Shown piece after piece: positions 46,720 to 57,159 of a stretch of 64,000 nucleotides of DNA. The DNA comes from Tilletia caries (Eukaryota; Basidiomycota; Exobasidiomycetes; Tilletiales; Tilletiaceae). The translations under genes were made by a program, and so were the position numbers. The notes beneath the pieces were generated by a model. It ran no database searches and was not told the origin of the DNA. It saw nothing but the letters and a program-made list of their open reading frames with translations. The first letter of the stretch is position 1. Every line of letters starts with the position of its first letter. The stretch covers positions 868,001-932,000 of the forward strand of contig JALUTQ010000026.1 in assembly GCA_032718865.1 (NCBI GenBank). The letters run 5' to 3'.

Positions 46720-46919
46720 GTGCACGATCATGGCTATAGGCACACATAACCGCAGCCATCCGATCCTTTCAGGCGTTCAACAGAATGGCTGAGTACTGAG
46801 TACTGAGTTGCGAGACACACGAGGAAGAAAAAGATGTGAACGCACGCAACGTGCTTGACGCAAAGCTCTGCGTGTATCAGAGATGCCATCGGCAGTTGGT
46901 ACACGCGAGGAGGATAGTT

Positions 46920-47470
46920 TCAAAGGTCGATCTTGATCGGTTCCAAGCCCGCCGCAATTCGTGCTTTGTTGACCTCTCGCGCGGCTTCAGTAGTGCGTTG
47001 CACTGCACCAGATGTCTGGGCCATCAGCTCCCGGATGGTTCTGCGAGTGACATCATTCACGTAAGGGAAGTTTTCGAGTCCTATCTCTTTGATCTCAGCC
47101 ACAATCGCCTCCCACTCGTGGTAGCGGTCCCCTGCTCTCCGCGTATAGTAGGCGAGATAACTCAATGTTAGACGTAGCTGTCACTGAACTTTTTTTGGTT
47201 GCTGAAAGTCTGAGCACTCACAGAACTCCTTCGTCAGAGCTTCCAAATCTTGGCCTGCTCGCGCCCCAAGCTATATTTTTCGAAGTGACATGTCAGCTGT
47301 GCGATCAAAAGAATCCCAACATCAGGCACATCGGTCGGTGTACTCACGTTGGACATCTGAGGCAGAGCGGCGTAGGGTGGGCTGATCGGGTCGGGAACTG
47401 GAGCGGAGTTGGAAGCTGTGCTGAAGAGTAGAAGAAGGGACAGCAGAAGGAGGAAGCGAGAGTGAAGCAT
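46920..47470 (-). pseudogene. Diverged family C secreted-protein gene, probably broken
   Basis: Exon 1 at about 47347-47470 encodes a signal peptide and linker very like family C (LHSRFLLLLSLLLLFSTASN, then APVPDPISPPYAALPQ). The last exon (46920-47160) matches the helical tail (YHEWEAIVAEIKEIGLENFP; RRTIRELMAQTSGAVQRTTE; AGLEPIKIDL). The middle exon region has lost all cysteines, and no combination of splice sites that I tried joins exon 1 to the tail in frame. The CCLACC motif is replaced by YLAYYT. Promoter TATA box retained (47598-47605). Either a pseudogene or a cysteine-free derivative with unusual splicing. Confidence 0.55.
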
Positions 47471-47597
47471 TGTCTTGAGTCTGACGTGGTTGTGTGCGAA
47501 GCAGCAGTAGAAGGAAAGGTGTGAAGTCTGCTGGAGATGTGCAAGTCTGCTGGTGAGGAGTATGGGGGCTTGGATCAGTATCATGAGCAGGCACGTG

Positions 47598-47605
47598 TAT
47601 ATATA
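47598..47605 (-). promoter_or_regulatory. TATA box of the third family C copy
   Basis: TATATATA in the context gaaaggtatatatac, 128-135 bp upstream of the ATG at 47470; identical in context to the two arm copies. Confidence 0.6.
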
Positions 47606-48590
47606 CCTTTCAGCAAGGGAGACTGGACGAGCCGTAAGCCCCCTTCAGAGCAACGTGAATGTGCACTGCGAGGGAGTAAGGGGCTGAGGAGTAGCGGCGC
47701 CGATGGGGCCGGTGTTTGGTCGTTCCTCGCCGACGCCCCGAGTGGACAGGTTGATCCAGCTTTGTGACCCAGTTGCAACTTATTCTGTCGGGGATCTTTG
47801 TGTGCGAGGAAGTTAGGTCCAGCCTCAAAGTTGTGGTCCACAACAGATGCGTTGACGTTGTGTTACACTGCCACAATACTGCTGAATCCTACGTTGGACA
47901 AGCTTGTGATCGCTTGCTTCGTTGTTCCTCTGCAAACCTCGTCTCAGCTTCGGGGCTCAGCTTTTGACGTTCCGATGGTTCTCCGACGGTTGAAGCAGCG
48001 CCAACGGAAATGGTGTGCAAGTGTGTCGCCGAGTTGTTGCCAGAAAAATTCACCAGCGGCCGCCGGCCAGCGCAAAGAATCAAGCGGGGATAAAACGTCG
48101 CAAACACATGTAACTCAAAAGCAGAGCTCTGGCCGCCGGGAAGCCGAGACAGAGGCGAGTGCAGGAAACAGCCGTACTTGCTTTCCCCCTTGCTTCTTCC
48201 TGTTGACGCGATGCCCCGCCAGCCCCGTCACGGCCGTTTCGGCTCGGAGAGCCACTTGCAAAGCGCTCACGAAATGGAAGCAAAGACGCTGAGGGTGCTT
48301 AGAGAGAATACGAGCAATTACTCGATGGACGGGCCTGCCTTTTAGCCTTCGCGATCGTTCAGACGGCAAACTTGACCGCGGCTCGTCCCTCATAAAAGCC
48401 TCAGCGCATTAAATAACGCAACAAACAAATGAACGAACAAACAAATACACACAGAAACCAACACCGAGACACTATGAGCTCGTCATACATACGCAGAGAC
48501 GAGTATTTCGCGGTGGTCAAAGCCAACACTTCCAAGAACCTCAGCGCCCCCGACCCCCATAGGTGGAGCTGATGATTGGCTATGCCGACA

Positions 48591-50102
48591 GTCATTTCCG
48601 ACCACATTGGAGCGTCGTCAACGCGGAACATTGACGGTTACAGACCACATTAGGTATCACCGCACGTGTGTATCTTTGGATTCGCGATGTTTTCCAGTAG
48701 ATCTGTGCCCCGCTCGCAGCGAGCACCGACGAGGAGGTCGTAAGTCCCCACATGTTATGTGTATGGCTTACACCCTCCTACCCCGACTTTCTCACACTTC
48801 CTTCTTTCGCCTTGTTCCTTCTCTGCTGTCCAGGGAGGTGCCTTCTTCCCATATATATACATAGCCGTCACTACGTTCTAGGTTTTAGACCATGACGCTG
48901 ATCACTCTTCTCATCCTTCTATCTGGAGGGCCGGCATTGCGAAGCGCGAACTGATCTCCTGACCCCTATCCCCTTTTCTTCCTTGTCGACGCCCATCTCT
49001 ACACTCTTCTTATTCGGCCAGCTTAGGAGCCGTGAGCCCTTCCCCAGCGTGACACGATGAGAATTCAAGCTCTCATTCCGTCGGAATGTTCTGAACCCTC
49101 CAACGATACGAGCGCCCACAATGAAGACTACATTCTCAAAGTCAGTTGAGGATTTTCCCCCTTCCGCACTTGTGCGCGGATAGCTTCTTTGAAATCTTTC
49201 TGCTTTTCTTGCAGAACAGCATATGATCAGGGACCCACTTTCCGATGGCGAGGATTTCTACAAGGGAGTGAACGATCTGCGGAAACGACTGCAGTATTCC
49301 TCAGGCTTTCTGCTGTGTCTCTCCCTCCTGCCGGCTGTCCGCAGACCATCAGTGCCGTCATTTTCCGCTGCTGACGGCTGGATGAAAGACTTTGGTGTTG
49401 AAAGAGCCCATGCTGCGCGTATCACCTGCACCTTCGCTCATGTCGACAAACTGAATCTCCGATCACGCCTTCCATAATTCACGTACTCAGGTCATAATTC
49501 CTGTGAACTCCGTCTCCGAAGATGCAGTCCAAGCTGTGGACGAACGGAGCCTCCAACACAGCGACAAGGGGACAAAAACACACGAGGATGAGATCGATAA
49601 CCAGCGGGAAGCGATGCTGAGCAAACAGTGTATGCGTGACAGACGGTCTTCTTCGCGAACTCGCTTCGTCAGCACAATCTGTCCGAAGAAACTGATGTAC
49701 ATAAGTATGTACGGCTTTCGTGACAGAACAGACAGCTCGAAGACGTGTGAAGTCACGCCGGATTTCCTGGGCCTGCTCCTTCTGCACCCCTTAAGAGGAC
49801 TGCTGTTGAAGTGCAATCGAAATCAAACTCGCTACCTTCTCTCTCCCGCGACTGACCTTGTCAGTTAAAGAAGTTAGCTCGGCGGCTTCAACGAGCCTGG
49901 ACTTCATGAGGCACTCTCTTGTCCTTTGTACGCCTTCCGCAAACGCTAGAGCGAAGAAATTGATTGCAGCAAGCTTGGGACACCACGATAGCGAGCCTTT
50001 TGATGAAAGTGGAGGAGAGACAGGTGGTGCAGGGGCGGATGGGCATACGTTCGTGTCGACATGCGGATCGACGGCAGCGAGACTGGATGTGGGGGCTACT
50101 CC
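48591..50102. other. Unresolved; possible remnant of a further secreted-protein gene
   Basis: A TATA-like tatatatacata at 48851-48862 precedes an ATG at 48892 that opens a hydrophobic start (MTLITLLILLSGGPALRSAN) ending after 20 codons. Downstream intron-like borders (gtcagt at about 49141, cttgcag at about 49214) are present but no frame runs through them. No other gene can be supported. Confidence 0.3.
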
Positions 50103-50550
50103 TCAAGCACGAGGATTGGTAGCATCATACCCAGGGAACCAAAGTTCGCTGCACTTGTCGTAGCACGAGTCGTGCCACTTCTTCCCGCACCGCTGTTTGT
50201 CGCGCACAGTGTCACACCGGATGTGGCAGGCGCAAAGCTCGTGGCATTTTTCCGAGTTGGGAGCCTGGGCACACCACAGCCATTCGCAAGACAGCGTTGG
50301 CTGTCAATGGGATTGGCGGAGGACGGATGGAACGTCGTCAGTGCATGTCATCAAGAAGACCAGCGAGAGCATTGTGTTGTGGTGTCGTCAAACGTACCGG
50401 CGCTCTTTGGGACACAAGGAACCCAGTTACGGCACCCGGAGGGCCATGAGGGTTTGGCTTCTGGGCGACACTCAAGACGTCGGGACAGTCTGCGAGGGCA
50501 GGCCGAGCAATCAAAGAGAGCACGCCGATAAGGATGGTGATAGCGACCAT
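50103..50550 (-). CDS. Small secreted cysteine-rich protein (family A-like)
   Basis: Two exons, 50398-50550 and 50103-50300, phase 0 (116 residues). Signal peptide VAITILIGVLSLIARPALA, then DCPDV and a Pro/Gly linker. Exon 2 carries the cysteines (SCEWLWC, KCHELCACHIRC, RCGKKWHDSCYDKC). The motif C-x3-C-x-C-x3-C in KCHELCACHIRCD mirrors the C-x3-C-x-C-x4-C of the genes at 17628 and 29960, which suggests common descent. A 5'-UTR intron is likely at 50556-50626 (gtacgt ... attgcag) just before the ATG. Extracellular location is inferred from the signal peptide; function unknown. Confidence 0.72.
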
Positions 50551-50795
50551 TTTGTCTGCAATGAAGAAGAGAGCCGTGGAAGTCAGCGCAACGAAGTAGA
50601 GCCCGAGAACGAAAGGGCAAACGTACATACGAGTAGTTTGAGGAAGAGAAGAGTGCGAAGACGGTGAGTGGTGACTAGTGACTAGCGATGCTAAGATGAT
50701 GGGTGCAAGGCTCTGCTAGTTATGTGTGTGAAGAGAGAAAGAGCATGCGGCCTGTGGGGCTCTGGGAGTCGGGACCCGGGTAGATTGCTGGACTT

Positions 50796-50841
50796 GTTCC
50801 TGACTGCCAAAATGGGGTGTTCCTGACTGCCAAAATGGGGT
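50796..50841. repeat. Perfect 23-bp tandem duplication
   Basis: gttcctgactgccaaaatgg plus ggt occurs twice back to back (50796-50818, 50819-50841), about 250 bp upstream of the secreted-protein gene. Confidence 0.95.
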
Positions 50842-51019
50842 CTGACCCTCGATTGGTTAACATTGCATTAATGCGAACACCGGTGATGAAGTTGCCCTGG
50901 TATAACTTCTCAAAGTACTTCATTTCGCCTTCTGGGGCGGTCGATCAGCGATCCGTCCCGGCGCCCGAAGCACTGGTTCGTGAAATGTCTGTGATCAGCG
51001 ACTGGCGCACTACTCTCAC

Positions 51020-51792
51020 TACAGCAAGATGCACAACGATTGAGAATGAGGTTTTCAAATCGTCCCCCGGGTTTGAAAACAACTTTCGAATTTGGATGGT
51101 GCGACGGGCGGCGAGGTGAGGAAGCACTCCACGAATGCAAACCAAAATCGAGGCTCGCTCCCTCTGTATTCTCAGCATAGTACGAGGCGTCCGAGCCTCC
51201 GAGGCGACGGAACACATCCTGTGAGCAGAGAATTTGTCTATAGCATTCCCGACGATCCTGGCGAAGGCGATCGTAGAGGCATACAGCTCACTTTTCAGTA
51301 CCACTTTTCCAAAGATGAGGCGATAATGAGGTACGAGACGTAGGAGGGCAGACTAGCGTGGTCTTAAGTCACTGTACCTGGTGGTCTCTTCATAGTCAGT
51401 CAAGTTTCGGCAGTCTCAACGTCTCAATCACGCCCTCCTTCTCTTCTTCGATTGATATCTTCTCCTGCTTCACCATATCGCGTTCTGGTAGATTAACATC
51501 AGGCATCAGGTTACTTGGTGATTTATTTTCCACGGACACCTTCTCTCTCATCCCTCGCTGCTTCATGCTTCATGTTGACCTGTTTTTCGTCCATTGTGCT
51601 TATATAGATGTGCTTCCAAACTTCGAAAGTTGAGACCCGCTTCTGGCATCGTCTCGTTGGTCTCGCTGTGGGGGAAGAAACTGTCGCTCCGGACAAGCTG
51701 CGCCTCATGGCATGCCTCATAATTTTCAGGGCATGCCTCAGAACTTTTGGCCCAAGAAAACGCCATTCTCAATCGTTGTGCATCTTGCTGTA
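51020..51792. mobile_element. MITE-like element with 35-bp TIRs and TA flanks
   Basis: The termini 51022-51056 and 51756-51790 are inverted repeats matching at 33 of 35 positions (CAGCAAGATGCACAACGATT at the outer end). TA stands directly outside both ends (51020-51021, 51791-51792), as in Tc1/mariner-type insertions. The 769-bp interior has no transposase frame. Confidence 0.7.
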
Positions 51793-52213
51793 TTCACAGA
51801 GCACGGAGCACGGAGCACAGAGTCCAAAGAAGGGTATATGACCATCGACCAATGGAGAGACAGGCGGTGGGCGGAGTAGGACCGCGAACGTTCAAACAGA
51901 GGCCGCGTGCGCTCAGACGCTGCATGGCTCAGACGCTGCATGCGCTCAGACGGCACCAAGATATGAAGAAATGCGGACCAACGCGGTGGTAGGCCTCATA
52001 TGTATGAAAAACGAGTGACCCAAGCCCCAAGGTGACCTGTCGCTGACTCGCTGTACGCATATCCATAGGAACGTAGCAACTAGTAACAAGGCTATAAGCT
52101 ATAAGGGTCCCTTCCATCTTTCTGTGCCTTCCCTCCCTCTCTTGTCACGCTTCTCCATTCCCACTTCCCTATCAACCTCACACTCCCCAATTCTCCTCCT
52201 TCTCTCGCCCCAA
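51793..52213. other. Promoter region with short tandem repeats
   Basis: Short direct repeats (gagcacg-gagcacg at about 51799; ctcagacgctgcatg twice at about 51909-51938) and a C/T-rich leader before the ATG at 52214. No gene. Confidence 0.5.
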
Positions 52214-52903
52214 ATGCGATCACCATCCTTCAGCCACTGGCTCCAGATGCTACTCTTCCTGGCGTGGATAGGTCACTTCGCGGCCGCCGTCGACCTCTCT
52301 GCGCGGGTGGTATCTATCGTCAAGGACGGCTTGACGCAGTTGGACGCCGCCGTTCATTCTGAGAACGCGGGAACAACGCAAGGAACTACCTGGGTCCACA
52401 CGGCTCTCGAAGAGGTGACGAATGACTTTATAATGTGAGCATCGCAACATGTCCGCCTAAATTGTTCTCAGCTGAGCATCTCTTTCTCTCATTACTCTGC
52501 GTGCCGTTTTTCAGGAGCATCCCTGCCATCCAGCAGAGCGATAAGGTCGATGTTTCGAAGCTCGTCGAATCTCTCCGCAAGGGTCAGAATAGCCTCTCCT
52601 CCGCATGCTTGAAGATTATCGTACTCTCCAAGCCTTTCCAGGTAAGCGCACGGTATCATTGAATTCATTCATGACCAAGCATGTCTAACGTATCTCCTTC
52701 TTTCCCCTTACCTGATTCAGAAAATCGGCATCGCACGTGGCATCGAGGCGCGAATGAGCAGGCTGCTGGCTGCACAGACAGACATGTTCAATCTGCTCTA
52801 CAAACGTACCAATGCGAACACGGTCAAAACATTTCAGGCGACCTATGCGGACGCTGTGGAAAAGGTTATCGTCGCTTATTCCAAACTCCTCCCCGTCCTG
52901 TAA
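52214..52903 (+). CDS. Secreted alpha-helical protein, HsbA-like in outline
   Basis: Exons 52214-52434, 52515-52641, 52721-52903 (176 residues). Signal peptide about 1-28 (WLQMLLFLAWIGHFAAA), then an almost entirely helical, cysteine-poor chain: DLSARVVSIVKDGLTQLDAA, ALEEVTNDFIMSIPAIQQSD, LVESLRKGQNSLSSACLKII, ARMSRLLAAQTDMFNLLYKR, FQATYADAVEKVIVAYSKLL. Overall length and helix layout recall fungal hydrophobic-surface-binding/cell-wall galactomannoprotein (HsbA) domains, but I see no decisive motif, so that assignment is tentative. It stands just before the GPI-anchored GH79 gene on the same strand. Confidence 0.7.
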
Positions 52904-53307
52904 TCACTCTCTCCTCTCCATCCCTAGCTACACACGGCACCCTCCGAGACGAGAGGGTCAAGATGATGCATTCTTCAAGATATCAGCTATCGCCGCGTAC
53001 TCCTTTTTTTCCCAGTCATCGCACCGAACCTCCCCACCTCTCCCCCCCTCCCGCCGATGTGTCACAGATTCTCAAGATGCTTGAACATCGTTCAACTCCC
53101 ATCATCTCTTTTTCCTCTTTTGACCCGTATTGAGGTTGAGCGCCTTGCGTGCATCCTTCTCCGTTTACAGAAGGAGAGAAGAGGCTTCTTCATTTCATTT
53201 CTCCTGCCTGTTGATCGTGAAGAAGATGGCATACTCGAAGGAACCACCCGACCACGACAAGCAGGGAAAGCAGTCGAAGAAGCACCAACGAACCGGCCTC
53301 AGTCTCC
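52904..53307. other. Spacer with no gene
   Basis: 403 bp of 3'- and 5'-untranslated sequence between the helical secreted protein and GH79; only shadow frames. Confidence 0.5.
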
Positions 53308-55787
53308 TTGATGTTTGGCACAATGCTGACCAGGTACTACATCGTTCTTCTCGCAGTCATCACTTTTCTGGCTGCAACGTCAACATCGATCCTGGCTCAA
53401 GATCTGAATACGGCTTTCACAATTCTGGCCGCTCCAGCGACTCCGACCTCGATGGAGCTGTTCCGAGGGCCAGAACCACAACCTACCAACTTCACTGCCG
53501 AGCCTCTCCCCGTAGGTCCTACTCCTGCACTGGGTAGCACGGTTATCCAGCTTGACCTGCTCGGCGACGGAGCGATCGCGGGAATTCCGGTGCCCGCTAA
53601 CTTTCTGGGTATCAGCATTGAGCTGAGTGTGTCCCCTGATATCTGTGGGTCTGCGTTCCTTCATCGCGTTAGCTTGAATCTTGCAGCAGGAGGGTCCTTT
53701 TGCTGACTCGCACTTTTCCATAACCTCAGTCGGATATGACACGTCAACTTTGCACGCTCCCTTTCTCAACTACATTGCATCTATCAGCGCCCGTTTGCCA
53801 CTCAAGATGGGACCTGCAGTGAGTCATAACTTCCACCTGTTTCATGTTATTCAAGGTCATAAGTGCCTGACCTGGCCGTTCCTCTATTCGACAACAAGAT
53901 CCGAGTTGGTGGAAACACACAAGACCGGGCGACCTACAAAGCATCTGGAGCCGTTCCCATCGTCAAAGAATCTGGGCCTGCATTCAACCTCACGAACGGA
54001 GCCCCGGTCACTCCAAAAATCCAGGTCAGCTCGAAGCTCTTTGACATCATGCAGGCCATCGGCGAGCCTCTACGAGTACAGTGGGTCTTCGGAGTCAACA
54101 TGGCGGCGAAGGACGCAAAAATGAATCGGCTGATGGTCAAAGACATCACCAAAGCACTGGGTAACCAGCTCCGGATGCTTCTTGTGAGTCATTCCCCCTT
54201 TGCTTCACTAACGCAACGGAAATGAAGAGCAAACGGAAATGAAGAGCAAAAAGATCACTAGATCATGATATTTCCCACAAACCACAGGTTGGCAACGAAC
54301 CAGACCGTTACGCCCAGAATGAAGCCAGGGATCCCGACTACTCGATCAACGATTATCTGGACGATTGGGACGCGGTTACGTCCAACATCGAAGACGAGGT
54401 TCCGACTTCGAAGTTCTTCGTTGGGCCGAGCGTCTGCTGCGGCTGGAAGACCAATGATATCCTCATTCAGTCCGGCATGGCAAACCGTTTCAAAGACCGA
54501 CTGGCCGCCGTTAGTGGCATCAAATGTGAGTCTGCTTTTCGGACAAATTGATACCTTCATACACATCTGAAAAGTCCGTTCCTTATCTTTTTTTTTGGAT
54601 GCGTAGACCCACAATCTCTTTGCTCTGCTTATGCCCCGAAAGGCCATGACTTCTATCTCAATCATGGAGCCATCGTCCACTTTTCGAAGCATGATGAGGA
54701 CGCTGTGCAGAGCAGTGTAGATTTGGGAATCCCTTTCATTCTTATCGAGACGGTAAGAGCCTTTCCCGTCTTCTGCAGAGTTATGGACACTCCATCATAC
54801 TAAGAACTATGAGCTTCTCCTCTTGAATATCATCTCAGAACTCCGCGTCCTGCATCGGCGTTAGGTGGGTGTCGAATGCCTTCTCATCGACCCTGTGGGC
54901 CATCGACGCAGCGCTGCAGCGTGCATACAGAAACCACAGTGGTGTATACCTCCATACCTCCGGAAATTCGGTCTTGTACAACCTCTTTACGCCACCAGGC
55001 CACAAGCAGTCGATCTACTCCGCCTGGCGCACAGGTCCGATCATGTACGCCCTTCCCTTTGTCGCTGAAGCGCTGAACAGCACGTCCGGCAGAAATGTGC
55101 GCGTCCGCGACCTGGGGATGCAAACCCCTGCTGGGACCAACTGGGGTGCCGCCTATGGAATTTACGACGATGAAGAGGCGCAAGTGGCGATTCGAGTGGT
55201 GCTCATAAACTTCGCCAGCGCTTCAAGCAATTCCGATGCTATGCAAGTGCAGATTCCCGTCGGCACCCAGAGACAGGTGCTGATCAAATACATGTCAGCT
55301 CCAACGGCAGCCGAGCAGCAACATATCGTAAGCGTCCCCTTGAATCTAGGAAAGAGCGACTGGAAGAAGAGCTGACGATTTTCCGGGTTTCATCCAGACT
55401 TGGGCGGGACAGACGTTTGGGTACTACTCAAACGGTATGCTGAGCGGGAAAGAGACCATCTATCGACTGCAGTGCGACAGCGGAGCAGGCAACAGCAGCA
55501 ACACCTGCACTGTGACCGTTCCCGCTCCCGGCGCAGCTATTGTCTACCTGTCCGACAAGGCGCAAGCGACAGCCGCAGTCGCCTCACGCTCTATGGGCCC
55601 CTTCATTCCCCAGGGCATCGCCAACCCCGGCGTGATCATCAAGAGCAATGGTGGTCGGGGTCGCAAGGGCGGTGCGACGAGTCGACATAGTTCCCAAAGC
55701 GGCGGTGGCACCCGTCGAGCTGCGGTAGTAGGAGCGACGCTTCGGGCCTTGCTGGTCTGCATGGTGGCAGCGCTGACAATGGCGTAG
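53308..55787 (+). CDS. GPI-anchored glycoside hydrolase family 79 (beta-glucuronidase-like)
   Basis: Seven exons: 53308-53644, 53730-53818, 53899-54183, 54288-54525, 54607-54752, 54839-55327, 55398-55787 (657 residues, all phases match). Signal peptide about 1-30. GH79 hallmarks: VPANFLGISIELS near the start, IRVGGNTQD, the acid/base glutamate in VGNEPDRY (E241) and the nucleophile in FILIETNSASC (E364). A Gly/Arg/Ser-rich stretch and a hydrophobic C-terminus (LRALLVCMVAALTMA) suggest a GPI anchor. GH79 enzymes release glucuronic acid or 4-O-methyl-glucuronic acid from proteoglycan or arabinogalactan side chains, so it probably acts at the cell surface on host or own wall glycans. ATG 53320 is an alternative start. 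Confidence 0.9.
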
Positions 55788-56612
55788 CCCAATAACGAGC
55801 TTCAGCTGTGAGGAAAGACCTTTTCCTGTTTAATCGGCATCGTGGCATCTCCCACCCTCTATCCAACTTCGCTTCACCTCCAACTTCGCCTTCGCAGCCT
55901 GCCGTTTTTCCTTTCGCGCATTTGACAATTGTCATCCAACCGTCTCCTCCAGTTCCCATAGATTTGAGCTCCAAACATGTCCGATAATAGCGTTCACTCT
56001 TCCTTTGCCTGCAATCAGAGCTGTTGTCCATGCTCAGAAGTTTCCTTCAGAAAAGACATTCACATCTCAACATTAGACGATGACATACATATGGCACTTA
56101 TCGTTCATGTCCTCTTCGTCCTTCCTCATCCTCTCAACCACCGGCTCAAAGCGTCTTTCTCTTTCTACAGGAACGCTTTCAAGGCACTGTACCTTCATGA
56201 ACGAAAATATCAAAGATGAAGTTGAACACAATGAACAGGGATAGAAATGTTTTGAGTAGGAGCGGCAAGGCGGTTGACGGGGTAAAGAACAGCTGAAGAT
56301 GTAGGAGCGTGAAGAAGTGACAGAACTTGACCCTCGAGATGGCGGTAGTCTCTGGCGGAGATGGAGGTCGGTACCGGAGAGCGTGGCGTGGACGTGTGGG
56401 CAGGTTCGAAAAACTTGCACTGAAGAAGTGCAGCAGCGGAAGGGAGGAAAAGTTGCTTTTCAGGAAGTGGCTGCCGAGGTTGAGCTGGTCATTGCAATCG
56501 ATGAAGTGGACCCGCTGTCGGCGACCAATGGGACGAGGCGAAGGACATTGATGGGGGGTTGGAGATCTTGTGGGTCGAAATGGATGGCGACGTCGCACAA
56601 CAAGGACTCCCT
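55788..56612. other. Intergenic, convergent 3' ends
   Basis: Between GH79 and the convergent secreted-protein gene; no gene, RNA or repeat recognised. Confidence 0.5.
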
Positions 56613-57159
56613 TCAGCAGCCGACACTGGGCTCTCGGCACCGACAGAGTGCAGGCGCGTTCCACAACGGGCAGCATCCCCAGGGCCCCGCGCAGCACAGC
56701 TTTTGATGGGCGTTGCAATTGAACAAGCAGGTCGCATCACCACTGCACCGGGCCTTGCAGTTGGGAAGTGGATCCTTGACGGTCTGCATGGGAAAGGAAA
56801 TGACCGAGCCAGAGTGTCAGTAGAGCTTCAAACTCTGAGCCTGGCGAATGTGTCCGACTGACCTTAGGGATATAGCCATCGTTCTGGGCACGCACGCACT
56901 GTGAGCACGTAGCAACGCAGTCTGGATGAATACTGTTCTTGCAAGATGAGTAGCATTCACGGGGATAGGCATCTCTTTTTTTGTGATCCAGCAAGATTGG
57001 AAACAGAAGGCGATATCAGCGCTGTGTACAAAGATTCAGCAGGAAACGGGGACAGCTGACTTACATCACAGTGGGAGGTTCCTGCTTTGCCTGGGCATGG
57101 CCAGCCATCATGACGGTGCCAGCAGCAGCAACGAGGGTGAGGAGCGAGACGAGCTTCAT
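56613..57159 (-). CDS. Small secreted cysteine-rich protein (family B)
   Basis: Exons 57065-57159 (ends phase 2), 56863-56974, 56613-56783; 125 residues. Signal peptide KLVSLLTLVAAAGTVMMAGH. Exon 2: ECYSSC, DCVATCSQC. Exon 3: NCKARC, CLFNC, LCCAGPWGCCP, LCRC and a final G-C. Cysteine spacing matches the gene at 30948-31491 almost position by position (C-x2/3-C, C-x3-C-x2-C, C-x3-C, C-x3-C, CC-x4-G-CC-P), with an extra Cys-containing tail here. The acceptor of exon 2 follows an A7 run, which is unusual, but it is the only one giving an open frame with all cysteines. TATA box at 57310-57316. Confidence 0.78.

Larger units (their letters stand above)
46720..48590 (-). repeat. Older diverged third copy of the secreted-protein part of the arm
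   Basis: Homologous to 22490-24216 of the left arm in the same orientation and then, past both insertions, to 27854-27906 and 28542-28640. Examples: aaagacgctgagggtgc in both, agcgcat followed by aacgcaacaaacaaatga, and tttcgcggtggtcaaagcc against cttcgcggcggtcaaaccc. Divergence (perhaps 20-25%) is far greater than between the two arms, so this copy is older and preserves the pre-insertion state. Confidence 0.85.

Noticed and set aside
49223..49477. 84-codon frame starting MIRDPLSDGEDFYKG
   Set aside because: Overlaps an intron-like border and has no signal peptide or homology; the region looks decayed.
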